DNA of 9,248 nucleotides from an uncultured Roseovarius sp. Its GTDB lineage: Bacteria; Pseudomonadota; Alphaproteobacteria; Rhodobacterales; Rhodobacteraceae. A program made the position numbers and the translations under genes. The stretch covers positions 1-9,248 of the forward strand of contig CAJXKX010000054.1 in the NCBI GenBank assembly GCA_913055965.1, written 5' to 3'. Shown in pieces: positions 1-6,741 of the stretch; the first letter of the stretch is position 1, and every line of letters starts with the position of its first letter. The notes below the pieces were generated by a model. That model did not search any database. It was given only the letters and a program-made list of their open reading frames with translations, and was not told where the DNA came from.

Positions 1-1
1 C

Positions 2-115
2 GGCGTCGTCGGCGGTCGTGTCCTCGGTGTCGTCGGACGAGGTGTCCTCGTCGTCGTCGCCTCCGCACGCCGAAACGGCGAGGCCGAGGACGAGGAGGCG
101 CAGGCCGATCGTCCG
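2..115 (-). other. possible lipoprotein N-terminus fragment (signal peptide plus lipobox), start codon missing
   Basis: On the minus strand, 115 down to 2 translates as RTIGLRLLVLGLAVSAC followed by GGDDDEDTSSDDTEDTTADDA. This is a textbook lipoprotein signal: an Arg-containing n-region, a Leu/Val h-region, a VSA-C lipobox with the Cys codon at 67-65, and an Asp/Thr-rich linker typical of actinobacterial substrate-binding lipoproteins. No ATG, GTG or TTG start exists in frame at or near codon 118-116. Further upstream the frame runs antisense through the S41 tail. The simplest reading is that a fragment of another genome was joined at about 116-118. Chance coding on the antisense of a GC-rich low-complexity stretch is the alternative. 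No complete gene can be called. Confidence 0.4.
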
Positions 116-310
116 GGCCGTTCCGAGGCCGAACTGCGTGGCCGGCTGAACAACGACAGCCTGTCCGAGGACGAGCTCAAGCAGATCGAGGAAGAGCGTC
201 AGCGCGCCGAAGAGGTCGCGCGGCTGCGCGAAGAGGATTACCAGCTGGCCTATGCCGTGGATATCCTGCGCGGTCTCGCGGTGATGGGGCGCAACGGCGG
301 CACCGAGTGA
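2..310 (+). CDS. S41 carboxyl-terminal processing peptidase, C-terminal fragment (5' partial)
   Basis: An open frame enters from the left edge and stops at TGA 308-310. From about position 119 the translation reads RSEAELRGRLNNDSLSEDE, followed by a charged helix and the ending EEDYQLAYAVDILRGLAVMG. This matches my memory of the C-terminal tail of alphaproteobacterial CtpA-like S41 peptidases, periplasmic serine proteases that process or degrade envelope proteins. The catalytic Ser/Lys and the PDZ domain would lie outside the window, so the assignment rests on the tail only. The first ~39 codons (to about 118) read as a Gly/Val/Arg-rich stretch and then an acidic stretch. The Gly/Val part is atypical for the family and may belong to foreign sequence joined at the edge (see the minus-strand fragment at 2-115). 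A strong terminator hairpin follows the stop codon. Confidence 0.65.
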   Translation, partial: GVVGGRVLGVVGRGVLVVVASARRNGEAEDEEAQADRPGRSEAELRGRLNNDSLSEDELKQIEEERQRAEEVARLREEDYQLAYAVDILRGLAVMGRNGGTE

Positions 311-341
311 CGCCGCGGCTCCGCCGCCTTTCGCAAGACAC

Positions 342-373
342 ACCGCCCCGGCCAGCGATGGCCGGGGCGGTTT
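342..373 (+). terminator. intrinsic terminator after the S41 peptidase gene, possibly bidirectional
   Basis: A perfect 13-bp stem pairs 342-354 with 359-371 around a GCGA (GNRA-type) tetraloop at 355-358. The T-run is short (TTT at 371-373). The hairpin lies 31 bases after the peptidase stop and 22 bases beyond the end of the convergent vWA gene. Its position between converging genes suggests that it may stop transcription from both sides, although the minus-strand side lacks a clear T-tract. Confidence 0.8.
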
Positions 374-395
374 GCGTTCGGCGGGGGCGGATGTC

Positions 396-1112
396 TCAGG
401 ACGCGGCGGTGTCCGGGCGCCCGCGCCCCACCACCATGCAGCCCAGCGTCACCCGCAGCGCGTCGGCCAGCTCGTCCACCGTCTCGGTCGAGACGAACAG
501 GCCGCCCGTCGCGTCGGGCAGGCATTTCGCCACCGTCTCGCCGTCGAATTCCTGCGCTTCGGGGCTGTTCCACGAGAACGGGTCGTAGACCACGCGAAAG
601 CCGATGACGTGGACGGTGAGGCCCGGCCGCCCGGCGGCGAGCGCGCGGCCCAGGGCGCAGGGCGTCCCGCCACAGGTCTCGTTGCCGTCGGTGACCAGCA
701 CCACGATTCCCGCGCCGCCCAGCACCTCCGCCGCCGCCGCGACCGAATCGGCGAGCGGCGTGAGCCCGCCGGGCGCGAGCGTCTCGATCCCCGCGACCAC
801 CGCCGCCCCGGCCTCGGCGCGCGGGGCAAAGCGCAGGTCGATCCCCGAACAGGCATGGGTGCCGCCGGGGCCGTAGGTCAGCAGGCCGACGCGCCGATAG
901 GGCGCGATATCGGGCATCGCGTCGCGCACCGCGCGGCGGGCGTCCATGATCCGCGTGGGCGCGGTCGGGTCGTGGCCCACCTCGCCCATCGAGCCCGACC
1001 CGTCGAAGACCAGCATCGCGTCGCGCGCGCACTCGCCCGCCGCCTGCGGCGCGGGGCCGCCGGGCAGGGCGGAGAGGGCAAGGGCAAGGGACAGAAGGGG
1101 CAGGGCGCGCAT
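396..1112 (-). CDS. exported von Willebrand factor A (vWA) domain protein
   Basis: A 238-residue protein with a short Sec-type signal peptide (about residues 1-25, Leu/Ala-rich core ending in a Gly/Pro/Ala-rich stretch). A single vWA fold fills the rest. The metal-ion-dependent adhesion site is intact: DGSGS at 37-41, Thr118 in GGLTPLADS, and Asp142 in VTDGNE. It should therefore bind a divalent cation and a protein ligand in the periplasm. Six cysteines (28, 88, 147, 152, 197, 225) suggest disulfide bonds, in keeping with export. No second domain or C-terminal membrane anchor is visible. Similar single-domain proteins are often annotated as Ca-activated chloride channel homologues; that name implies nothing about channel activity here. 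The gene converges on the S41 peptidase and diverges from the isomerase-like gene. The start is ATG at 1112-1110, with only a weak upstream GGA-type ribosome site. Partner and role are unknown. Confidence 0.85.
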   Translation of the reverse strand: MRALPLLSLALALSALPGGPAPQAAGECARDAMLVFDGSGSMGEVGHDPTAPTRIMDARRAVRDAMPDIAPYRRVGLLTYGPGGTHACSGIDLRFAPRAEAGAAVVAGIETLAPGGLTPLADSVAAAAEVLGGAGIVVLVTDGNETCGGTPCALGRALAAGRPGLTVHVIGFRVVYDPFSWNSPEAQEFDGETVAKCLPDATGGLFVSTETVDELADALRVTLGCMVVGRGRPDTAAS

Positions 1113-1184
1113 GAGGGTTCCGGTCCGGTTTGCGCCAGCGTAACGCGGGCCGGGCGCTTGTCCAGAGGTGCGATGCCTTTCTCT

Positions 1185-1250
1185 GTCGTCCCCGGGCTTG
1201 ACACGAGGATTCGTTGCCCGGGAGATCGTCCGGTCAGGCCGGACGATGAC
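1185..1250. repeat. REP-like intergenic palindromic element (two adjacent inverted repeats)
   Basis: The right half is a perfect 9-bp inverted repeat, ATCGTCCGG (1225-1233) and CCGGACGAT (1239-1247), around the 5-base loop TCAGG. The left half carries CCCGGGC (1191-1197) and GCCCGGG (1216-1222) around a decayed GGGCTTGACACGAGGAT core. From general knowledge, alphaproteobacterial genomes carry many dispersed intergenic copies of units with the pattern GTCATCC...GGGCTTGACCC...GGATGAC, and this resembles a diverged copy. It sits in the divergent 199-base gap between the vWA and isomerase-like genes, which otherwise shows only weak start-site signals. The TTGACA at 1198-1203 is part of the repeat and has no good -10 partner. 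Confidence 0.55.
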
Positions 1251-1311
1251 GGGCCAGGAAGAGCGTGACGCGGCGCTTGCGGCATTGTGCCGGGCGGCCT
1301 AGCGTGGCCCC

Positions 1312-1950
1312 ATGCAGACGATCGAGTATTTCTATTCCGCCCATTCCGCCTTTGCCTGGCTCGGCTCGGCACGGCTGGCGGAGATCTGTGCGGCGCGCGG
1401 CGCGCGGCTCTTGCACAAGCCGTTCGAGCTGTCGCCGGTGATCGAGGCGGCGGGCGGGCTGCCCTTTGCCGCGCGCACGCAGGCGCACGTGGATTATTTC
1501 TTCGGACGCGACATCGAGCATTGGGCCGAGTATCGCGGCGTGCCGGTGATCCGGCACCGCCCTACCCATCATGACGCGCCGCTTGAGCTGCCCAACGGTG
1601 CGATCATCGCGGCGCAGGATGCCGGGCAGGGGGCCGATGCGCTGGCCCATGCGATCCTCGGCGCGCATTGGCGCGACGATGCCGATATCTCGGACCCGGC
1701 CACGCTCGCGCCGCTGATCGCGGGCTGCGGGCTGGATGCGGACGCGATCCTGTCGGCGGCGCGCTCGGCGCCGGTGCAGGCGCTGCACCGCGCCAATACC
1801 GAGGAGGCGATCGCGCGCCACGTCTTCGGCTCGCCCACCTATGTCGTCGGCGGCGATCCGTTCTACGGGCAGGACCGGCTGGACCTGGTGGACCGGGCGC
1901 TTGTCCGCCCCTTTGCACGCGGCTCCTGGCGCAACCCGCCGGTGGGCTGA
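1312..1950 (+). CDS. 2-hydroxychromene-2-carboxylate isomerase-like protein (DsbA fold, kappa-GST-like)
   Basis: A 212-residue thioredoxin-fold protein. The N-terminus (IEYFYSAHSAFAWLG, residues 4-18) matches the beta-strand and active-site helix of the HCCA isomerase/DsbA family, but with Ser9 and Ser12 where DsbA has a CxxC pair. Ser at the first position is the glutathione-activating residue of HCCA isomerases, so thiol oxidation is unlikely and glutathione-dependent isomerase or transferase chemistry is more plausible. The helical insert spans about residues 60-160. The C-terminal signature reads VFGSPTYVVGGDPFYGQDRLDLVDRAL and includes the cis-Pro loop (SPTY) and the family's GQDRL motif. 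There is no signal peptide, so it is probably cytoplasmic. ATG at 1312 is chosen because the family begins at this strand; no Shine-Dalgarno is evident, so translation may be weak or leaderless. The true substrate is unknown, since the family covers aromatic catabolism and many uncharacterised members. Confidence 0.85.
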   Translation: MQTIEYFYSAHSAFAWLGSARLAEICAARGARLLHKPFELSPVIEAAGGLPFAARTQAHVDYFFGRDIEHWAEYRGVPVIRHRPTHHDAPLELPNGAIIAAQDAGQGADALAHAILGAHWRDDADISDPATLAPLIAGCGLDADAILSAARSAPVQALHRANTEEAIARHVFGSPTYVVGGDPFYGQDRLDLVDRALVRPFARGSWRNPPVG

Positions 1951-1980
1951 CCGGGGGCGGGGCGCGCGGCAACTCGGCCC

Positions 1981-2009
1981 TTGATCCCCGCGCGCCCTGC
2001 GTCTATACG
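1981..2009 (+). promoter_or_regulatory. putative sigma-70 promoter for the rplO operon
   Basis: TTGATC at 1981-1986 and TATACG at 2004-2009 are separated by exactly 17 bases. Each hexamer shares four positions with the TTGACA/TATAAT consensus. Transcription would start near 2016, giving a leader of about 85 bases before rplO. The position, 31 bases after the isomerase-like stop and ahead of a highly expressed ribosomal operon, supports the call. It is a sequence match only. Confidence 0.6.
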
Positions 2010-2100
2010 CCCCCGGTGGCCCGAGGGCCCTCATCAACCTGCAAAGCCGTGGTCGGCCGCTCCCGTCGCTGGGGGCCGCATCCGGCAAGGAGAAGCGACA

Positions 2101-2574
2101 ATGAAACTGCACGAACTTCACGACAATCCCGGCGCGACCAAGCGCAAGAAGCGCATCGGCCGCGGCCCCGGCTCGGGTATGGGCAAGATGGGCGGACGCG
2201 GCATCAAGGGCCAGAAATCCCGCTCGGGCGTGGCGATCAAGGGCTACGAGGGCGGCCAGATGCCGCTCTACCAGCGCCTGCCCAAGCGCGGCTTTACCAA
2301 GCCGAACCGTAAATCCTACGCGGTCGTCAACCTGGGCCTGATCCAGAAATTCGTCGAGGCGGGCAAGATCGACGCGAGCGCCCCCGTGACCGAGGACGTG
2401 CTCGTGGCCTCGGGCCTGCTGCGCCGCAAGCGCGACGGCGTCCGCGTGCTGGCCAAGGGCGAGGTGACGGCCAAGCTCGACCTGCACGTGTCGGGCGCGT
2501 CGAAATCCGCGGTCGAAGCGGTGGAGAAGGCCGGGGGCAGCCTCACGGTCACGACGGCGCAAGCCGCCGAATAA
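2101..2574 (+). CDS. rplO: 50S ribosomal protein L15
   Basis: A 157-residue large-subunit protein that binds 23S rRNA late in 50S assembly. It begins MKLHELHDNPGATKRKKRIGRGPGSGMGK, the basic Gly-rich extension typical of L15. It contains the family signature GGQMPLYQRLPKRGF near residues 51-65, and a C-terminal domain rich in Val/Ala/Lys ends the protein. Length is normal for the family. ATG at 2101 is preceded by AAGGAG (2087-2092) with 8 bases of spacing, so the start is secure; the frame stays open upstream to 1981, but that part has no family similarity. It is the first gene of the block here. rpmD, its usual upstream neighbour in the spc operon, is absent, and a promoter lies just ahead. 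A structured spacer separates it from secY. Confidence 0.97.
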   Translation: MKLHELHDNPGATKRKKRIGRGPGSGMGKMGGRGIKGQKSRSGVAIKGYEGGQMPLYQRLPKRGFTKPNRKSYAVVNLGLIQKFVEAGKIDASAPVTEDVLVASGLLRRKRDGVRVLAKGEVTAKLDLHVSGASKSAVEAVEKAGGSLTVTTAQAAE

Positions 2575-2581
2575 GAGGTTG

Positions 2582-2661
2582 TGAGCGGGCCGGTGCCCGC
2601 TTACATAGACCTCAGGTTTTCCTATGACGCCGCCTGAGCTGAAAACCGGCTTTGGCGGCGT
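2582..2661 (+). promoter_or_regulatory. candidate structured RNA leader between rplO and secY with competing pairings
   Basis: A hairpin pairs 2584-2590 with 2595-2601 around a CGGT loop. Downstream are three further perfect complementarities: CTCAGG 2611-2616 with CCTGAG 2633-2638; GGTTTTC 2615-2621 with GAAAACC 2641-2647; and ACGCCGCC 2627-2634 with GGCGGCGT 2654-2661. The first overlaps each of the others, so it cannot coexist with them fully. The second and third cross, and could form an H-type pseudoknot. The last arm ends 23 bases before the secY start. No U-tract follows, so these are not simple terminators. A regulatory role in secY expression is inference only. Confidence 0.4.
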
Positions 2662-2684
2662 TCGCACATGAGAGAGACCCGCGC

Positions 2685-4045
<1,361 letters not shown>

Positions 4046-4049
<4 letters not shown>

Positions 4050-4624
4050 ACATCATTCTTCTGGGACCGCCCGGCGCGGGCAAGGGCACGCAGGCGCAGA
4101 TGCTGGTCGAGGGGCGCGACATGATCCAGCTCAGCACCGGCGACATGCTGCGCGCGGCCAAGGACAGCGGCACCGAGATGGGCCGCATCGTGGCCGACGT
4201 GATGGCGCGCGGCGACCTCGTGACCGACGAGATCGTGATCGGCCTCATCCGCGAGAAGCTGCAGGGCGACAAGCGCGGCGGCTTCATCTTCGACGGCTTC
4301 CCGCGCACCCTGGCGCAGGCCGATGCGCTGGCCGACCTGCTGGAGGAGCAGGGCGAGACGCTGGATGCGGTGGTGGAACTGCGCGTCGATGACGAGACGC
4401 TCGTCAAGCGGATCGTGGGCCGCGCCGCCGAGGCGGCCGCCGCCGGCAAGCCCGTGCGCGCCGACGACAACGAGGAGAGCGTGCGCCACCGGCTGATGGA
4501 ATACTACAAGAAGACCGCGCCGCTCATCGGCTATTATCATGCCAAGGGGCAGCTTGCCTCGGTCGACGGTCTGGGCAGCATGGAGGAGGTCCGCGCGGCC
4601 ATCGGGGCGGTGCTCGACCGCTAG
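4046..4624 (+). CDS. adk: adenylate kinase, short form
   Basis: A 192-residue cytoplasmic nucleoside monophosphate kinase catalysing ATP + AMP to 2 ADP, which balances adenylate pools. The P-loop GPPGAGKGT is at 7-15. The AMP-binding region contains STGDMLR at 30-36, and DGFPRT is at 83-88. R122, R126 and the RxDD motif (R138, D140, D141) are in place. The LID is the short type (about residues 122-150) without the Cys4 or His/Cys zinc-binding insertion of long adenylate kinases, which accounts for the length of 192 rather than about 215. The ATG overlaps the secY stop as ATGA (4046-4049), so translation is probably coupled. GGGAGGGG at 4032-4039, inside the secY end, can serve as the ribosome site. 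The spc-operon position next to secY is the common bacterial arrangement. Confidence 0.96.
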
Positions 4625-4649
4625 GCGGAAATTGGCCGGGCCAAGGGGC

Positions 4650-4676
4650 TTGACGCCCCTGCCATTTCCCCATAAC
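4650..4676 (+). promoter_or_regulatory. weak candidate promoter upstream of rpsM
   Basis: TTGACG at 4650-4655 is a near-perfect -35 element. The best -10 is CATAAC at 4671-4676, but the spacer of 15 bases is shorter than ideal. The -35 also sits in the loop and right arm of a small hairpin (AGGGGC 4644-4649 with GCCCCT 4655-4660), so it may instead be part of a structured spacer. The 209-base gap between adk and rpsM leaves room for an internal promoter of the alpha operon. Confidence 0.4.
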
Positions 4677-4750
4677 CAGCGCTATCTCGTGCGCGAGAGC
4701 GATTCCCGTCCGGCGCGGCCCGGCGGTATCGACATCCCGAATTCAGCTGC

Positions 4751-4777
4751 GGCCCGAAGCGGTAAACGCCTCGGGCC
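4751..4777 (+). promoter_or_regulatory. hairpin in the rpsM 5' leader
   Basis: GGCCCGA (4751-4757) pairs perfectly with TCGGGCC (4771-4777). The stem continues as GCG/CGC (4759-4761 with 4767-4769) across a single A/C mismatch to a GTAAA loop. No U-tract follows, and the rpsM ribosome site is 43 bases downstream. A smaller imperfect hairpin lies at 4679-4700. In E. coli the leader of this operon is a binding site for S4; whether this hairpin has a similar role is inference. Confidence 0.4.
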
Positions 4778-4820
4778 TGCGTTGTGAAAAAAGGTTCTGG
4801 TGCTACGGAACCGCAACGAA

Positions 4821-4836
4821 AAGGAAAAGACACTTG
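4821..4836 (+). promoter_or_regulatory. ribosome binding site that fixes the TTG start of rpsM
   Basis: AAGGA at 4821-4825 lies 8 bases before TTG 4834-4836. The residues after TTG are ARIAGVNIP, the nearly invariant N-terminus of S13, so TTG is the true start although no ATG is available there. Confidence 0.8.
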
Positions 4837-5202
4837 GCACGTATCGCCGGCGTTAACATCCCCACATCCAAACGGGTGCCCATCGCCCTCACCTACATCA
4901 CCGGCATCGGGCATTCCTCTGCCAAGGCCATCTGCGAGGCGACGGGCATCGATCCCGCCCGCCGCGTCAACGAGCTGTCGGACGCCGAAGCCCTGGCCCT
5001 GCGCGAGCATATCGACGCCAACTACACCGTCGAGGGCGACCTGCGCCGCGAGACCCAGATGAACATCAAGCGCCTGATGGATCTCGGCTGCTATCGCGGG
5101 CTGCGCCACCGCCGCAACCTGCCGGTGCGCGGCCAGCGGACCCACACCAACGCCCGGACCCGCAAGGGCCCGGCAAAACCCATCGCCGGCAAGAAGAAAT
5201 AA
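4834..5202 (+). CDS. rpsM: 30S ribosomal protein S13
   Basis: A 122-residue protein of the 30S head that contacts the P-site tRNA and forms intersubunit bridges with the 50S subunit. It begins ARIAGVNIPTSKRVPIALTYITGIG and contains the helix-turn-helix region ICEATGIDPARRVNELSDAEA. It ends with the conserved basic arm RGLRHRRNLPVRGQRTHTNARTRKGP, the part that reaches the tRNA. Length is normal. The start codon is TTG, supported by the invariant N-terminus and a well-spaced AAGGA. This is the first gene of the alpha-operon part (rpsM-rpsK-rpoA-rplQ); rpsD, present in enteric alpha operons, is not between rpsK and rpoA here. rpsK follows after 15 bases. A structured leader upstream may regulate it. 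Confidence 0.97.
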   Translation: MARIAGVNIPTSKRVPIALTYITGIGHSSAKAICEATGIDPARRVNELSDAEALALREHIDANYTVEGDLRRETQMNIKRLMDLGCYRGLRHRRNLPVRGQRTHTNARTRKGPAKPIAGKKK

Positions 5203-5217
5203 GGGAGGGCAGCAGAT

Positions 5218-5607
5218 ATGGCACGCGATACCAGACGCACGAAGAAGAAGGTCTCCAAGAACATCGCCACCGGCGTGGCGCATGTGAACTCGTCCTTCAA
5301 CAACACCAAGATCCTGATCTCCGACGTTCAGGGCAATGCCATCGCATGGTCGTCCGCGGGCACCATGGGCTTCAAGGGCTCGCGCAAATCGACCCCCTAC
5401 GCCGCGCAGCTTGCCGCCGAGGACGCGGGCAAGAAGGCGCAGGAACACGGCATGCGCACGCTCGAGGTCGAGGTGCAGGGCCCCGGCTCGGGCCGCGAAT
5501 CGGCGCTGCGCGCGCTCGCGGCGGTGGGGTTCAACATCACCTCGATCCGCGACGTGACGCCGATCGCGCATAACGGCTGCCGCCCGCCGAAGCGCCGCCG
5601 CGTCTGA
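5218..5607 (+). CDS. rpsK: 30S ribosomal protein S11
   Basis: A 129-residue 30S platform protein that helps shape the mRNA exit region and the Shine-Dalgarno contact. The N-terminus is basic (ARDTRRTKKKVSKN). The core reads VAHVNSSFNNTKILISDVQGNAIAWSSAGTMGFKGSRKSTPYAAQLAAEDA. The conserved C-terminal signature is VEVQGPGSGRESALRALAAVGFNITSIRDVTPIAHNGCRPPKRRRV. Length is typical. ATG 5218 has a strong GGGAGG at 5203-5208, directly after the rpsM stop, so the pair is probably co-translated. A 113-base spacer with two perfect hairpins separates it from rpoA. Confidence 0.98.
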   Translation: MARDTRRTKKKVSKNIATGVAHVNSSFNNTKILISDVQGNAIAWSSAGTMGFKGSRKSTPYAAQLAAEDAGKKAQEHGMRTLEVEVQGPGSGRESALRALAAVGFNITSIRDVTPIAHNGCRPPKRRRV

Positions 5608-5624
5608 CCGTACCGGAATCCAAG

Positions 5625-5704
5625 CGGACCGCGCCCCCGTGCGCGGTCCGTCACGTCATTTGAAAACCTCGGGCGTCGCAGCCCAACGGACATGGGGCTG
5701 CGAC
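5625..5704 (+). promoter_or_regulatory. two tandem perfect 10-bp hairpins in the rpsK-rpoA spacer
   Basis: Hairpin 1 pairs CGGACCGCGC (5625-5634) with GCGCGGTCCG (5641-5650) around CCCCGT. Hairpin 2 pairs GTCGCAGCCC (5675-5684) with GGGCTGCGAC (5695-5704) around a 10-base loop, and ends 6 bases before the rpoA Shine-Dalgarno. Neither is followed by a U-tract, so they are unlikely to act as intrinsic terminators inside this operon. Possible roles are mRNA stability or processing between ribosomal-protein and polymerase genes, or control of rpoA translation. The pairing is seen directly; any function is inferred. Confidence 0.55.
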
Positions 5705-5710
5705 AGGAAT

Positions 5711-5723
5711 GGAGGGATGCATG
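5711..5723 (+). promoter_or_regulatory. ribosome binding site selecting the second ATG of rpoA
   Basis: GGAGG at 5711-5715 precedes ATG 5721-5723 by 5 bases. An in-frame ATG at 5709 overlaps this Shine-Dalgarno and would add four residues (MEGC) before the conserved MIHKNWAELVKP start, so 5721 is preferred. Confidence 0.8.
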
Positions 5724-6737
5724 ATCCACAAGAATTGGGCCGAGCTGGTCAAGCCGACGCAGCTCGAGATCAAGCCGGGCAACGATCCGCTGCGCCAGGC
5801 GGTCGTCGTGGCCGAGCCTCTCGAGCGCGGCTTCGGCCTTACGCTCGGCAACGCGCTGCGGCGCGTGCTGCTGTCGTCGCTGCAGGGCGCGGCGATCACC
5901 GCCGTTCAGATGGACAACGTGCTGCACGAGTTCTCGTCGGTCGCCGGTGTGCGCGAGGACGTGACCGATATCGTGCTCAACCTCAAGGGTGTCGCGATCC
6001 GGATGGAGGTCGAGGGGCCCAAGCGGCTCACGGTCAATGCCAAGGGGCCGGGCGTCGTGACTGCCGGAGACATTTCCGACAGTGCGGGCATCGAGATCCT
6101 CAACCGCGATCACGTCATCTGCCATCTCGACGAGGGCGCGGAATTCTACATGGAACTGACGGTGAATACCGGCAAGGGCTATGTCGCCGCCGACAAGAAC
6201 AAGCCCGAAGATGCGCCCATCGGCCTCATTCCGATCGACGCCATCTATTCGCCGATCACCAAGGTCAGCTACGAGGTGCAGCCCACCCGCGAGGGGCAGG
6301 TGCTCGACTATGACAAGCTGACCATGAAGATCGAGACCGACGGCGCGATCACGCCCGAGGACGCGGTGGCCTATGCCGCGCGGATCATCCAGGACCAGCT
6401 GTCGATCTTCGTGAATTTCGACGAGCCGGAATCGGCGGGCCGCCAGGACGACGACGACGGGCTCGAGTTCAACCCGCTTCTGCTCAAGAAGGTGGACGAG
6501 CTCGAACTGAGCGTGCGCTCGGCCAACTGCCTCAAGAACGACAACATCGTCTATATCGGCGATCTCATCCAGAAGACCGAGGCCGAGATGCTGCGCACGC
6601 CGAATTTCGGCCGCAAGTCGCTCAACGAGATCAAGGAAGTGCTCTCGGGCATGGGCCTGCACCTCGGCATGGATGTCGAGGACTGGCCGCCCGACGATAT
6701 CGAGGACCTCGCAAAGAAATTCGAGGACGCCTTCTGA
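5721..6737 (+). CDS. rpoA: DNA-directed RNA polymerase subunit alpha
   Basis: A 338-residue subunit whose dimer nucleates RNA polymerase assembly and whose C-terminal domain contacts UP-element DNA and activators. The N-terminal dimerisation domain (about residues 1-235) contains LERGFGLTLGNALRRVLLSSLQGAA and HEFSSVAGVREDVTDIVLNLKG, which bind beta and beta'. An acidic linker (ESAGRQDDDDG, about 238-248) leads to the C-terminal domain. That domain carries VRSANCLKNDNIVYIGDLIQKTEAEMLRTPNFGRKSLNEIKEVL; Arg266 in VRSANC aligns with the DNA-contacting Arg265 of E. coli. The tail is acidic. Length and sequence are characteristic of Rhodobacterales. The start is ATG 5721, with GGAGG 5 bases upstream. 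Two perfect hairpins precede it, and a multi-stem structure follows immediately after the stop codon. Confidence 0.98.
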   Translation: MIHKNWAELVKPTQLEIKPGNDPLRQAVVVAEPLERGFGLTLGNALRRVLLSSLQGAAITAVQMDNVLHEFSSVAGVREDVTDIVLNLKGVAIRMEVEGPKRLTVNAKGPGVVTAGDISDSAGIEILNRDHVICHLDEGAEFYMELTVNTGKGYVAADKNKPEDAPIGLIPIDAIYSPITKVSYEVQPTREGQVLDYDKLTMKIETDGAITPEDAVAYAARIIQDQLSIFVNFDEPESAGRQDDDDGLEFNPLLLKKVDELELSVRSANCLKNDNIVYIGDLIQKTEAEMLRTPNFGRKSLNEIKEVLSGMGLHLGMDVEDWPPDDIEDLAKKFEDAF

Positions 6738-6741
6738 GACA

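Noticed and set aside
1198..1226. TTGACA as a promoter -35 for the isomerase-like gene
   Set aside because: No acceptable -10 at 16-18 bases (GGAGAT-like only), and the hexamer is part of the core of the palindromic repeat.
250..1372. Several long open frames on both strands over the vWA gene (for example 372-1268 plus and 250-1032 minus)
   Set aside because: They are Arg/Pro/Gly/Ala-rich shadow frames of the real vWA gene in GC-rich DNA, with no domain pattern; the vWA frame carries a signal peptide and an intact metal site.
2668..2684. ATG at 2668 as an alternative start between rplO and secY
   Set aside because: Out of frame with secY; ATG 2685 has the better ribosome site position and fits the family N-terminus.
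5397..6662. A 421-residue minus-strand open frame antisense to rpsK and rpoA
   Set aside because: The plus strand encodes unmistakable S11 and RpoA; the antisense translation is typical codon-bias shadow.
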